Numbered from the stretch's first letter, positions 44,408 to 54,963 are shown. The stretch: DNA of 64,000 nt from Candidatus Vallotiella hemipterorum (GCF_910593725.1 NZ_OU343031.1:744001-808000); one strand, 5' to 3'. Translations and numbers: made by a program. The notes: generated from the sequence alone by a model not told the origin.

Positions 44408-45931
44408 CTACATGTCTAAAATTGAAACTCCACTAATTCTGGCTTTCCATTCTTTTGGCCCAGCCTGATGAATTGATGTGCCATGGGAATCAATTGCCAC
44501 GGTGACCGGCATGTCTTTGACTTCAAACTCGTAAATAGCTTCCATCCCAAGTTCCTTGAATGCGAGGACGCGAGATTTTCGGATTGCTTTGGAGATGAGG
44601 TATGCAGCTCCACCAACCGCTATTAAATAAGCTGCCCTGTGTTTCTTAATCGCAGCGATTGCCTCTTGACCACGCTCGGCTTTGCCAATCATTGAAAGGA
44701 GGCCAGTTTGTGCGAGCATAATCTCGGTGAATATATCCATCCGAGACGAAGTCGTCGGGCCAGCTGGCCCGACGACTTCGTCTCGGATTGGGTCAACTGG
44801 GCCGACATAGTAAATTACACGGTTCCTAAAGTCAACGGGAAGTGTTTGACCGCTAGCTAGCATATCTGCTATGCGCTTGTGTGCCGCATCGCGTCCTGTC
44901 AGGATCTGACCGGAGAGCAACAGCGTTTGACCAAGCCGCCATTTAGAAACTTGCTCTCGCGTTAGCATATCGAGGTCGACACGCTGACTAGTTCTAGTGT
45001 TGGGCTTCCAATTTACCTTGGGCCAGGCATCTAAAGGAGGCGGTTCTAACTGAGCGCTACCAGTACCATCAAGCGTAAAATGCATATGTCGGGTCGCAGC
45101 ACAATTTGGGATGATTGCAATCGGCTTACTAGCCGCATGCGTGGGTGCTGTTACAATCTTTACATCTAGAACAGTTGATAGCCCGCCCAGCCCTTGTGCG
45201 CCAATGCCTAGCATATTCACTTTTCTATATAGTTCGATACGAAGCGACTCGATCCAGTTTCGAGGTCCTCGAGCAATCACATCTTGGATATTAATCGTAT
45301 CCATCAGTGATTCCTTTGCCATTAACATAGCCTTCTCAGCAGTGCCGCCAATGCCAATACCGAGCATGCCTGGCGGGCACCAACCGGAACCCATTATTGG
45401 CACAGTTTTCAGTACCCAGTCGACAATTGAATCAGATGGGTTTAGCATGGCGAATTTTGACTTGTTCTCTGAGCCACCGCCTTTAGCTGCTACCCGTAAG
45501 TCAAGCTTATTACCAGAAACAATTTCATAGTGGATTACTGCTGGTGTATTATTTTGGGTATTTCTTCGTGCGCCTTCTGGTGGATTAACAATTGAAGCAC
45601 GTAATACGTTATCTGGGTGTGTATAGCCACGTCGCACGCCTTCGTTAATCATATCCGTTACACTCATCGTTGCGCCATCCCACCGTACGCCCATTCCTAC
45701 CCTTGCGAATATCGTGACAATGCCAGTATCTTGACATATCGGACGGCGTCCCTCAGCGGACATCCGACTATTAGTAAGGATCTGTGCAATTGCATCTTTT
45801 GCTGCTGGACTTTGCTCACGCTCATAAGCGCGCCCCAGCGCTTGAATATAGTCAATTGGATGGTAGTAGCTAATATATTGCAATGAATCAGCGACGCTTT
45901 GAATCAAGTCTTCCTGCTGGATGACTATCAT
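44408..45931 (-). CDS. fumA: Fumarate hydratase, class I ([4Fe-4S])
   Basis: Oxygen-sensitive iron-sulfur fumarase of 507 aa interconverting fumarate and malate in the citric-acid cycle. Cluster cysteines are likely those in RPICQDTGI, GWCPPGM and IPNCAATRH. The C-terminal beta domain has VGGAAYLISKAI and VAIDSHGTSIHQAGP. It depends on the isc system present in this window. A 50-bp perfect palindrome spans codons 382-398 (see separate entry), where the protein reads RDEVVGPAGPTTSSR. It is first in the minus-strand cluster with bfr and murI. Confidence 0.95.
   Translation of the reverse strand: MIVIQQEDLIQSVADSLQYISYYHPIDYIQALGRAYEREQSPAAKDAIAQILTNSRMSAEGRRPICQDTGIVTIFARVGMGVRWDGATMSVTDMINEGVRRGYTHPDNVLRASIVNPPEGARRNTQNNTPAVIHYEIVSGNKLDLRVAAKGGGSENKSKFAMLNPSDSIVDWVLKTVPIMGSGWCPPGMLGIGIGGTAEKAMLMAKESLMDTINIQDVIARGPRNWIESLRIELYRKVNMLGIGAQGLGGLSTVLDVKIVTAPTHAASKPIAIIPNCAATRHMHFTLDGTGSAQLEPPPLDAWPKVNWKPNTRTSQRVDLDMLTREQVSKWRLGQTLLLSGQILTGRDAAHKRIADMLASGQTLPVDFRNRVIYYVGPVDPIRDEVVGPAGPTTSSRMDIFTEIMLAQTGLLSMIGKAERGQEAIAAIKKHRAAYLIAVGGAAYLISKAIRKSRVLAFKELGMEAIYEFEVKDMPVTVAIDSHGTSIHQAGPKEWKARISGVSILDM
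44739..44788. repeat. 50-bp perfect palindrome inside fumA
   Basis: Each half is 25 bases: 44739-44763 is the exact reverse complement of 44764-44788, with no spacer. It is GC-rich compared with its surroundings (core gtcgtcgggccag/ctggcccgacgac). It lies in frame within fumA and encodes Ile382 to the start of Met398. I checked base pairing position by position; the next outward pair (44738/44789) fails. Confidence 0.97.
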
Positions 45932-46026
45932 GGTGGTGTGTTCATGAAGGGTGCCCGCCGTATTGGATCGTCGTGAATGTATTAAATGATTAAGAACTGG
46001 TCTGCGTATATAGGCTTAATCGTCTA

Positions 46027-46587
46027 TCAAGACACCGACTGGATAGGAACACGCGATGCATGCGATGTAAGTCGATCTACCCAGGCCATAGCAAGCGCTG
46101 ACAGCAAGAATGTAATATGGATTAGAACCTGCCACATTACCGCCTGCGACGAATGCTGATCTGGATCAATAAAAGTTTTAAGTAAATGAATTGACGAAAT
46201 GCTAATTAGCGCCATTGATAGCTTAACCTTCAAGACGCCGGCATTAACGTGATCAAGCCACTCTGGTTCATCCGGATGACCTTCCAAACCTAGTCGTGAT
46301 ACGAACGTCTCATAGCCGCCGATTATAACCATAATCAGCAAATTAGAGATCATCACAACATCGATCAACCCTAGTACTACTAGCATTACATTCGTTTCGG
46401 TCAGAAAGGCTGCATGTGCCAATAGATGCCACAGCTCTTTTAAGAAAAGAAAGACGTAGATGGCCTGAGCTAGAATCAAGCCTAAATATAACGGTAATTG
46501 TAACCAACGACTAAAAAAAATCAGCGATGGCAATAAGCGCATATGGAAAAACTCAGAGGGTGAAAATGGCTGATGACTAGTGGTCAT
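46027..46587 (-). CDS. YqhA-family (UPF0114) inner-membrane protein
   Basis: Integral membrane protein of 186 aa with about four hydrophobic segments (roughly 22-48, 66-90, 118-140 and 150-170). The segment IGGYETFVSRLGLEGHPDEPEWLDHVNAGVLKV (split here only by my reading) is the family hallmark and lies between membrane helices. Function is unknown; similar genes occur across proteobacteria. ATG 46587 is used, though a start at the Met around residue 16 is possible. It is minus-strand, downstream of a hairpin at 46640-46675, and near fumA. Confidence 0.85.
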   Translation of the reverse strand: MTTSHQPFSPSEFFHMRLLPSLIFFSRWLQLPLYLGLILAQAIYVFLFLKELWHLLAHAAFLTETNVMLVVLGLIDVVMISNLLIMVIIGGYETFVSRLGLEGHPDEPEWLDHVNAGVLKVKLSMALISISSIHLLKTFIDPDQHSSQAVMWQVLIHITFLLSALAMAWVDRLTSHASRVPIQSVS

Positions 46588-48187
46588 TATATAGCTAAAC
46601 AGTACTACAATACGCCGAATGGCTCAAGCTCATGATAGAAAGCTTCGCTCGGTATTATGATGACGAGCGAAGCTTATACTTACAACGTTAAAAATATTCA
46701 GCTAATATTAGCTCGCTTGTAGTAGATATTAATCATATCTGCATATTAACTAACAATATAGCAAAATATCCAAAGCATTGTGATAGAGGCGCTACTATTC
46801 TAGTAGACGCAACAACCTTCTTAACTCTAATATCAGGCAATTCCACTAAAGTGCTATATATTATTTATTAAAGTCGAAAGCAACTATGAGGGCTACTGGG
46901 TAGTTTTAGTAAGAAGACACCTAACGTAGCACAAACTCGTTAATAAATAATATAGAATATCTAATAAATTTTTCTATTTGAAATATAGGCACATCCAGCT
47001 TAATAATTCATAGAATTTTCCTGCCCCCTAGGTCATAGGCTAGAACATATAATTTTCTGTAGAGCAATTATTTAATAAACAGTTCATCAATATTATTTCT
47101 AGTAATTATTAGTCAGGTACTTTAATTAAGAAATTTAATATGACAAACATCTTTCTGTCTAACTGCATACTAACGGCGAGATCACTAAACCGTACATTCG
47201 TGAGAATGCGCTACATATACTAATAGCCTTATAATATAAAGTGTAACTAGAATAGTTATAGTGTTAAATACCGATTTTATGCCATGCTTATCAGATGCTT
47301 TTAGTAGACTCACTTAAGTTTAATAAAAAATTTTAGTTATTTTATATAAACTGCGTACTAATCGAATAAATATTCGATGTAAGGAAGATATGACTTTACT
47401 AATCATATGTTATAAGGGCTGATTAATACTATGTAGTCGATACTTAAACTCTCCTGCATACTTTTTCTTGGTCATATATCCATAGATGCGTAATCGAGCT
47501 CAGCACTTTAGATTATATATTAAAGGAGTGGTTCATAAAAATGAATAGTAGTATTCTGATATTAAATTTCTATTTTTCTAATATGGATTAATAAAAAATT
47601 ATTTTTAGTTTTAAACTATGATTTACTTAATTAAATTTTTAGAACGGGCTATGCCTGAATATTTTATGAAGAAGAGATATTATTTGAAAACTGTATCTAT
47701 CTTAAATAGATGGCTACAGAATATCTTGTATCTCGTATAGATTAGTAGTGAGCTGTACGGACTGTTAAGATATAGTTTACGGCACTTAGGTTTATTGGGT
47801 TGATGTACTGTTATGCTACGATTTATTGCTTATTTAAATTACAGTATAAGTTATTTTAGGAAAACTGCTTAAGAAGGAAAAATGCAGTATTCGCTAATTT
47901 TTCTAAATAATATTATCCTAATAGAGTAGCAATAATATTACTTACTAATCCCAGAAGCCGTAAAATATAGGTATGTTACACTGAGAAAAGCTATATTGAA
48001 TTACGATTAGTATTCCTTTCTACAGTGAAAAATAAGCGCAGAGAGAGGGTGGATGGTACTAAGGCTCGGATCGGCAGATATAAGTTGTGATATTTATATC
48101 TGTAATTCCGATTTTATGCGGAATGACTAGTTTTGGTGTAAAGTCTAGGTATAGCGTAATCACGCACTAAAGCTGCCGGATTCGTAC
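46588..48187. other. Gene-free AT-rich region (1.6 kb)
   Basis: Stops in all frames and no recognisable remnant. It contains a perfect 12-bp hairpin (46640-46651 with 46664-46675, 12-base loop) in the presumed leader of the YqhA-like gene. It is otherwise featureless to me. Confidence 0.55.
46640..46675. repeat. 12-bp perfect inverted repeat upstream of the YqhA-like gene
   Basis: The arms read AGCTTCGCTCG and CGAGCGAAGCT, plus one more A-T pair, around a 12-base loop. It is GC-richer than its surroundings. There is no T-run, so a terminator is doubtful; an operator or leader structure is possible. Confidence 0.7.
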
Positions 48188-49654
48188 TCAACGAATGTGT
48201 TCTATCGCCATCAATGCGCGTTTACGAGCCTGCTGATGTAGCACTATCGGCCATGGATAATTTTGACCTAGTTTCACTGACGCAGATGCTAGTTGTCCAG
48301 ATTGTGCGAGCCATGGCGCATGAATACATTCATTTGGTAGACGCGAGAGTTCGGGCACCCAACGCCGCACATAAGTTGCTTTCATATCAAATTTCTCACT
48401 CTGTAGAATAGGATTAAATATACGAAAATATGGAGCCGCATCAGCGCCGCTACCAGCTACCCATTGCCAATTAGCGGGATTGCTAGCTTCGTCAGCATCC
48501 ACGAGCCTATCCCAAAACCAAGATTCTCCTTCTCGCCAATTAATTAGTAAATGCTTAACAAGAAATGACGCCGTTACCATCCGGACGCGGTTATGTATCC
48601 AACCAGTATGATAAAGCTCCCTCATGCCAGCATCAACCAGCGGATAGCCAGTTCTGCCACACCGCCATGCGTGTAACTCTGTATCGGCGTTACGCCACGG
48701 CATGGCATCGAATTGCCGTTTGAAATTGACTTGATGTAGCGTCCCATAATGATATAGCAAATAGTATGAAAACTCTCGCCAGCCAAGCTCATAGAGAAAC
48801 TTGTCTATACTACCACTCGCAGTAGATACACTGCTCGCTATAGATCGTAGGGCATGCCATACCTGCCGTACCGAGAGATTGCCAAAGCGAAGATACGGAG
48901 ATAGCTGGCTAGTTACTTGCATTGCTGGAAAGTCACGTCCACTTGCATAGTAAGACAGTGAGTTCGTAAGAAAATCGTTGAGCTGTATCCATCCTGCTTG
49001 CTCCCCACATTTCCATATTTTAAATGATCTTTTACTAAAATTAGGTGCGAGACACTGGATAGTTATTGTAGAGAGAGTTCTCAGTGGCGCTACTTGGGCA
49101 ATGTTTTTCGGTACGGGAAAGAAATTAATTTGCTGAGGTTTTAGTCGTGGAGCTTGAGGGGAATATTCATAGCACGCAGCACGCCAGTACGCGCTGAAGA
49201 TCTTAAATGGGCGACCATTTCGAGTAGCAACGGTCCACGGCTCTCTCAACAGATATCCATTAAAAGTAGAAACCTCAATACTACGCGTTTTGAGCGCCAT
49301 CTTGATGGCACGGTCAGTTTCGCGCTGGGCCGCTAAATATCTTCTATTCCAACATACCTCGATAGCGCCGATTGCTATAGCGAGCGCCTTAATGCTTTGC
49401 GACTCAGAACCGCAAAGTAGAGTCAATTCTCCGCCTAATGCTACAAGTTCGGTATTAAGTGCCTGCAAAGATTTAGCGAGCCACCAACGAGTAGCTTCGC
49501 CGTATGCACGCACATTTTGTGGTTTTGAGTCGTAGATATACACGCATACAATAGGGTGACCTGTAGCAATAGCGTATTCAAGCGCAGGATTATCGGCTAG
49601 TCGTTGATCGTCTCGAAACCATACGATTACAGGTGGTTTCAAACAGGGCGGCAT
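48188..49654 (-). CDS. phrB: Deoxyribodipyrimidine photolyase
   Basis: Light-driven repair enzyme of 488 aa that splits cyclobutane pyrimidine dimers. The N-terminal antenna domain starts VIVWFRDDQRLADNPAL. The FAD domain has FLYELGWREFSYYLLYHYG, GMRELYHTGWIHNRVRM and DADEASNPANWQWVAGSGAD, covering the flavin-binding and dimer-binding residues of class I CPD photolyases. Length is typical. Both sides are long decayed stretches, so its integrity suggests selection, which implies exposure to light or UV in the life cycle. Confidence 0.94.
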   Translation of the reverse strand: MPPCLKPPVIVWFRDDQRLADNPALEYAIATGHPIVCVYIYDSKPQNVRAYGEATRWWLAKSLQALNTELVALGGELTLLCGSESQSIKALAIAIGAIEVCWNRRYLAAQRETDRAIKMALKTRSIEVSTFNGYLLREPWTVATRNGRPFKIFSAYWRAACYEYSPQAPRLKPQQINFFPVPKNIAQVAPLRTLSTITIQCLAPNFSKRSFKIWKCGEQAGWIQLNDFLTNSLSYYASGRDFPAMQVTSQLSPYLRFGNLSVRQVWHALRSIASSVSTASGSIDKFLYELGWREFSYYLLYHYGTLHQVNFKRQFDAMPWRNADTELHAWRCGRTGYPLVDAGMRELYHTGWIHNRVRMVTASFLVKHLLINWREGESWFWDRLVDADEASNPANWQWVAGSGADAAPYFRIFNPILQSEKFDMKATYVRRWVPELSRLPNECIHAPWLAQSGQLASASVKLGQNYPWPIVLHQQARKRALMAIEHIR

Positions 49655-51492
49655 AGATAGCTGTCGTAGTTTATTAACAAAGTTGCATTGTTCCGTAGAT
49701 TATAGAGGGCACATTAATTAATGATACTAGCAATATCGGATTTCTCGAGAGGGCAACAGAGAGAGAGTTTTATCGAATCTTTGAACTAATCACGTTATAA
49801 ACTTTTTTCTGGGTCATACGCATACTATTTCAATTTTGTCTATAGAAGCGATTCAAACAGTTACGTTCTCCAGAACTGTAACTCAGCTAGTGCAAACAGA
49901 GTAGTAGGCTTTAGGATAAGGTGCACAAGAAATATGCCTAAGATTGGTATGTAAACTACACCGATAGCCTTTTAGGATAAGATCCGCTCTTAGTCTAAAT
50001 AAAATTACGCAGATATGTATAGGGCATGTGCGCCACTTATTCTAATAAGCTTAAGTTATAAGAGCATAAGGCAGTAAGACCACTGTCTTACATATTTTTC
50101 TCTGGATACATAAAAGTGCTTATTATATATTAATATATTAGCAGGATGTATAGCTTAACATTGGCGTAATAGGGGCTCCACGATAAAGTAATTTATTTTC
50201 GGAACCCGGCGGATAGCATAATCTATTGATTACCCCTTAGGGGAGCGATGGTTGCCAGAGGAGCCTGCTATATTTTTTAGTTAGTGCTAATATCTAAGAA
50301 CTGTAATCCATTGAATAAGTGTGCATTAGCAAGCAAAAAATATATCAAATTTAGAGAGTTAGGTATGAAATAGATGGTATATATCCATAGTAATTATTTA
50401 CTTAATTTTAGTGCATAGCATTCATACGTTCCCGGCTATTATTCGGCTACATACCAATACTCCATATAAAAGAGTATTGCAAATACGATAGTATTGCTAG
50501 CTATAGAAGTAGATTTAAGAATAAACTTAGACTTAAAGAGCTCTGCTTTATAAATAATTTGCCTCATGAAATTTAATTATGGGAGCTATATATACAAATA
50601 ATATGTATCAGGTTAAGTTATTTATGGGTGCCGTTTATACACATCAGCTTTTATGTGCAATAACTTCTATACCCTGTTTGCTAGTTGTGGCATAATTCAC
50701 CATTAACATACTTACTATACATATAGTAAGTATGTTGGTTTGTACAATATTTTATCGACCATCAATCGATAGTGTAATTATATGATGTAATTTTCACTTA
50801 GTTGATAGATAACTTATTTTAAGATAAATTGTTAGTTAACACATTATATTTTCGCAATATAATGCAAGAAAAGATAATACTATATATTAGTACTTACAAT
50901 GGCAAGATTAGGTGCCTAGATAACTCAAAGTATTTCTGCTAAATTCGACAGTTCACCGGCATAATTTTTTGTATACAATAAATCTATGTTTGTAACATGC
51001 TGCACTAGAAGTGTTAACTTAACATGTTCTAACACCCAGAAATTGTACCGTCTAAATTCTGCGTTTGCTTAATGATTTAAAGCATTAAGAGAAGGCCTCT
51101 GTCTACTAAAGCATTATTTTAGTAATGACCGAAGATCGCTTTCTAAGCTTAGCTGCACTACGTATAAAATCCATATATTACTATATACCGGTTCTAATTT
51201 CTAATAAATCTCCATGTAATGCATGACTTATTATTCCGATGCGTACTTTCAGGGGGTAGCACTATACATGCGATATCTTAAAGGATGGCATCTATTCTTT
51301 ATAAAACTAGACACTTTTATTACTGCTAACTAATCTATGCGCGATGCAGCGCATACTTTCCTTTTTAGTGCATTACTTAAGAGCGTATCTCGCTCTTTTT
51401 TTACCTGACGTTGCGTATATTACTCGTTGATATGCGAGATATGCTGGGGTTAGCATATTTGTTAGCGCGCATCTGCTGATACGATTGCAGAC
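49655..51492. other. Gene-free AT-rich region (1.8 kb)
   Basis: No gene recognised on either strand. It includes a perfect 15-bp hairpin with a 2-base loop at 50705-50736. Base composition is strongly AT-biased and frames are short. Confidence 0.55.
50705..50736. repeat. 15-bp perfect inverted repeat
   Basis: The arm aacatacttactata (50705-50719) pairs exactly with 50722-50736 across a 2-base centre. It lies in gene-free DNA with no flanking T-run. The function is unknown. Confidence 0.85.
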
Positions 51493-52241
51493 ATGCCCGT
51501 GATTAAGCCTGAATTGAGCTTAAAGGTGCTACTAAGACTACGTGCTCACGTGAATAGGGAAAAATATGATCACGCCTTACTTCATAGAAGTAGAGAGCAG
51601 TTAGTTCAACCGAGATACTTTAACGAGTATCTTTTACTAGGTTTACTTGGGCTAGCGTTAGAAATCTTAGGGCGCGGTTTAAGCGATTGCGATTGCGCAG
51701 CGGTTCGAGGGATGTATCTACCCTTATAGGCGGTGTGGAATTCGATCTAACTACTTTGCCATACGAACGCTCTGGACGAGTCATAGTATTACATGAATGG
51801 CATGGCTAGACAGTGCACGTGTATGGTTTCAGGCTATGTTGGCACATTCTGGACAGAATAATCTATACATATCTTTTATATGCGCTATGCGGAGACCCTA
51901 CAGTAATGAAAGAGAATGATATACGTTTTTGTAAAGCTTTACAGCTAACTAATATGCTGCGTTATTACGCGAAGGACTTACGTATTAATCATTGCTATTT
52001 ACTGCCCTCGATGCTCGAGGGCTACAGTTTGACGCCGCAGGATCTGCTATCTACCGGTTCAGCTAGCCGTGTGCTAGTAGTAATACAAGAACTCGCTCGC
52101 TATACGCTAGCGCAATTTCGAGACGCAATTGACTATATATTAGCGATCCGGTGTTTAGCTGTGCGTCTAAGACAAGCATGCTTATGGCCCATTATGATTG
52201 GCTTAGAACCGTTACTCTTGTTAAGAGGTAGCACAAGTTAG
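51493..52241 (+). pseudogene. Remnant of squalene/phytoene synthase family gene
   Basis: The frame at 51813-52241 contains KALQLTNMLRYYAKDL, then CYLLPSMLEGYSLTPQDLL and RLRQACLWPIMIGLEPLLLL, which match the second Asp-rich region and C-terminus of squalene/phytoene synthases (LQLTNILRDVxxD, YLPxxxLxxxGLTPxDL, RLRLACxxPLLIGLxTL). The Asp residues of the RDVxxD motif are largely lost (RYYAKD). Upstream, another frame reads CTCMVSGYVGTFWTE, like the YCxxVAGxVG segment, and the frame 51493-51729 may hold earlier parts. Split frames and lost Asp residues mean it is inactive. Such enzymes feed hopanoid or sterol-like lipid synthesis. Confidence 0.68.
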
Positions 52242-52502
52242 CTGGTGTTAGAAATGGCCGTCAAAATTCGACGTCAGCAGGTGTACAAAGCCCTATCACT
52301 AAATTATCCTCATCTCAATTGCGTTTGTTAGTTTTGAATATATTGCTTTGCGCGTGGCTAGAACGGTTAATCACGGTAATAGAGTCTCAACTCTGCTGCA
52401 CTTTTCAGTGATAGAAATGAAACAGCGATAAAATTTAGTGCACTTGATGCGTTATCCGAGATACTCACTCATTAAGTAATAACTCTTGCATGAGAAGCAT
52501 AA

Positions 52503-53024
52503 ATGCGTAATAGTAGTTTATCTAAAGAAGATCTATTGGCTCGAGATACCTATTTTATGATGCTAGCCCGCGCTGCTGCGCGTCAGGCCTATAAAATAGG
52601 CGAAGTACCAGTAGGTGCCGTAATTGTGCAGAGCGATAAGGTAATCTCGTATGGCTTTAACCAGTCCATCAGTAATCGTGATCCATCTGCACATGCGGAG
52701 ATAGTCGCTATACGCGCGGCTTCACGTGTGTTATCTAACTATAGAATACCGAACTGTGAGCTATACGTAACGCTCGAGCCCTGTCTGATGTGTGCCGGCG
52801 CAATGATACATGCACGTATCACGCGTGTGGTGTTCGGTGCTTATAATTTAAAGACGGGTGCATGCGGCAGTGTAGTAAACATATTTACTCACCCGCAGTT
52901 TAATCATCACCCGAGCATCGATGGTGGCGTACTAGAGGAAGAATGCTCGCGCCAGCTAAGCCAGTTTTTTGTTGAGCGTCGAAAGCATCTATGCACGTTG
53001 CGTATACCTAGAGATACAAATTGA
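52503..53024 (+). CDS. tadA: tRNA-specific adenosine deaminase TadA
   Basis: Zinc deaminase of 173 aa converting A34 to inosine in tRNA-Arg(ACG). The zinc and catalytic motif HAE is in PSAHAEIVAI, and the second zinc motif PCxxC is in TLEPCLMCAGAMIHARI. Also typical are VPVGAVIV and VFGAYNLKTGACGS. The start ATG 52503 gives a slightly long N-terminus; a later Met (residue 19, MMLARAAARQA) is the family-like start. The gene is essential in E. coli. It is surrounded by decayed genes. Confidence 0.95.
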   Translation: MRNSSLSKEDLLARDTYFMMLARAAARQAYKIGEVPVGAVIVQSDKVISYGFNQSISNRDPSAHAEIVAIRAASRVLSNYRIPNCELYVTLEPCLMCAGAMIHARITRVVFGAYNLKTGACGSVVNIFTHPQFNHHPSIDGGVLEEECSRQLSQFFVERRKHLCTLRIPRDTN

Positions 53025-54149
53025 TTGCACTAAGTTCCCAGCCTTTTAAGCATAAGCATTATGTATACGCCGCACAATTAAACAATTAATAATTGCTCTT
53101 ATCATACATATCTCTCCCTGGAGAGGAGAATGCTAACTAAATTTTATCCACTATACATCATAATATTAATACATTAATATTATCTTCGGCTTTAGCCCTT
53201 CTCAGAGACGGATATGTTGGGGCGCTTTCAGCGTTTTCACACTTAAAGTAAGGTATAGCATATTTAGTGATTTTAATGCTTTCAGAAACTTTAAAGCCCC
53301 TCTAAATTAGGAAAAATTCACAGTCAAAAATTTACGCACTTAAAAACTAGGTACCCGGGAATTTGTGGCTACGAACTAAGCTCCCCGAAAGGGTTTTATT
53401 TTAGTGGTATGATGCAGTGAGTAATTTCTTAATGATTATTACTATACAGAACTATTAAAAATATTTAATAAATATTAATACAAAAATATTACTTATATGG
53501 TATACATAAAATGTATACAGGATATATACTATAATTAGTACTGTATTGGCTTTTAATAAGCTATTAATTTTAAAATAGGCGTGCTAGTCAGATTAATATT
53601 TATAATTTCAGCATGCACACTGTTTATATTCTTTTGCTAGGCGCTTCTTTAGTGATAATCTCACTAAACCTTGAGACGTCGAGGATTTATAATATAAACT
53701 TTAAGCATTCTAGCGCTAGTGACATTAAATATTAACTATTTTAAGCTAACGATTAGTGGCTATATGACGCTTGTAATAGATTTTATTATAGATAAATCAG
53801 GATATTTATCGAGCAAAGTATTTAACTAGCATACTAAAACTATACATTTTGTACTAGCGTATAGAATAGTATATTGCAATATATTCTTATTCTCTCTAGC
53901 GGTATCGCTAAGTTGGATATACATAGGCTCCGATGAGTAACTTCCTGATAACTTAAGTAGTTTTGCTGCTGTGTAAGTTTTTGTAACATGAAACTATGCG
54001 GATTATTAGCAGAAAACCGAATCAGTGTTATTAATATCACATCAAAAAAATCAAAATAAGTAACAATATGTCAAATACGTCATGTTTAATGCGAGACATT
54101 AGAATACTAGGCATCTATAAGACGCTTGTGCCCTAGAAATCTGCAATTT
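53025..54149. other. Gene-free AT-rich region (1.1 kb)
   Basis: Expected neighbours in relatives include an LD-carboxypeptidase gene after tadA and an ABC ATPase gene next to the permease remnant. I looked for ATPase motifs on the minus strand and saw none. The 66-codon frame 53840-54040 is not supported. Confidence 0.5.
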
Positions 54150-54700
54150 ATGCCGTATAAGCAATGCGAGAAAGGCTTCAAGCCGGCGCGCTGAGGGGCT
54201 TCTCAAGCAAATAGCATACACCCAGTATATACTTGCAACACTAATATACGGTAGTAGAGGCTAATAGGTAAAAGCAATTACCTCTTGTGCGCTACGTAAC
54301 AGTTCAGTCACGGTAATTACCGATACGAGTGAGGTGTCTTTGATAAGCCAATTAGGCTATTAGATAAGCTCAGCACTGCAGTATGAAGTGCTTGTGGAGC
54401 GACTACGTAGTCGTAGCATTTGCTGGCTAGATAATCCAAGGCTATATACAGCAAGCTATTAACTACATGCAATGCTTAAAATCGCGTTGCACATACTCTC
54501 GGAGAGGTATGCCGAGAGGGGTTTCCAGACAACGCTAACACTCCAGCTGAAGTTAGATCTTACTCGATTCCTACGCCAGGTAGACCGTAGTAAATGACGC
54601 AGATCTGTACTGTACGTTCGGGGGGGGGCACCGACGCACAAAAGCCAATCGCTCATATTCAGTAGTGTAATAAATACCGCCTGCTAGCTTAAACGCCATC
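54150..54700 (-). pseudogene. Remnant of polar amino-acid ABC transporter permease
   Basis: Reading the minus strand, frames carry VQICVIYYGLPGVGIE, then (after loss of the central EAA loop) PQALHTAVLSLSNSLIGL, then IKDTSLVSVITVTELLRSAQ and, past a stop, SIYWVYAICL. These match, in order, the end of the GltK/TcyL-type permease (LLKDTSLVSVITVTELLRQAQ is a hallmark). A run of nine G (54620-54628, nine C on the coding strand) sits where the RGTP motif should be and shifts the frame. It is downstream of the binding-protein remnant, an operon order typical of such importers. Confidence 0.85.
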
Positions 54701-54869
54701 ACTAATAGCGCAAATTTAATTGTTAGTAAAGCCTAGTAACAAGTATTAGCGCAGACCGCAATAACAACAGTAGAGACAACATAAATAGAGGGCTTACTTT
54801 AGTAGTCGAGTTGCGTCAATATTAAACCACTTATTAGGACTTCTTGACAAAGTTTCATTAACGTCTAGT

Positions 54870-54927
54870 TGTGCAATGACATCGTTAATAACTCTGAATG
54901 TGCAATGACATCGTTAATAACTCTGAA
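54870..54927. repeat. Perfect tandem duplication, 2 x 29 bp
   Basis: The unit at 54870-54898 is repeated exactly at 54899-54927. It lies between the two ABC-transporter remnants. Identity indicates a recent event in unconstrained DNA. Confidence 0.92.
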
Positions 54928-54963
54928 AAACTTAGGATTGCCATTCTAAATGGGATAGTAATT

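Noticed and set aside
53840-54040. 66-codon minus-strand frame near the permease remnant
   Set aside because: Checked as a possible ATPase fragment of the importer; no Walker or signature motif.
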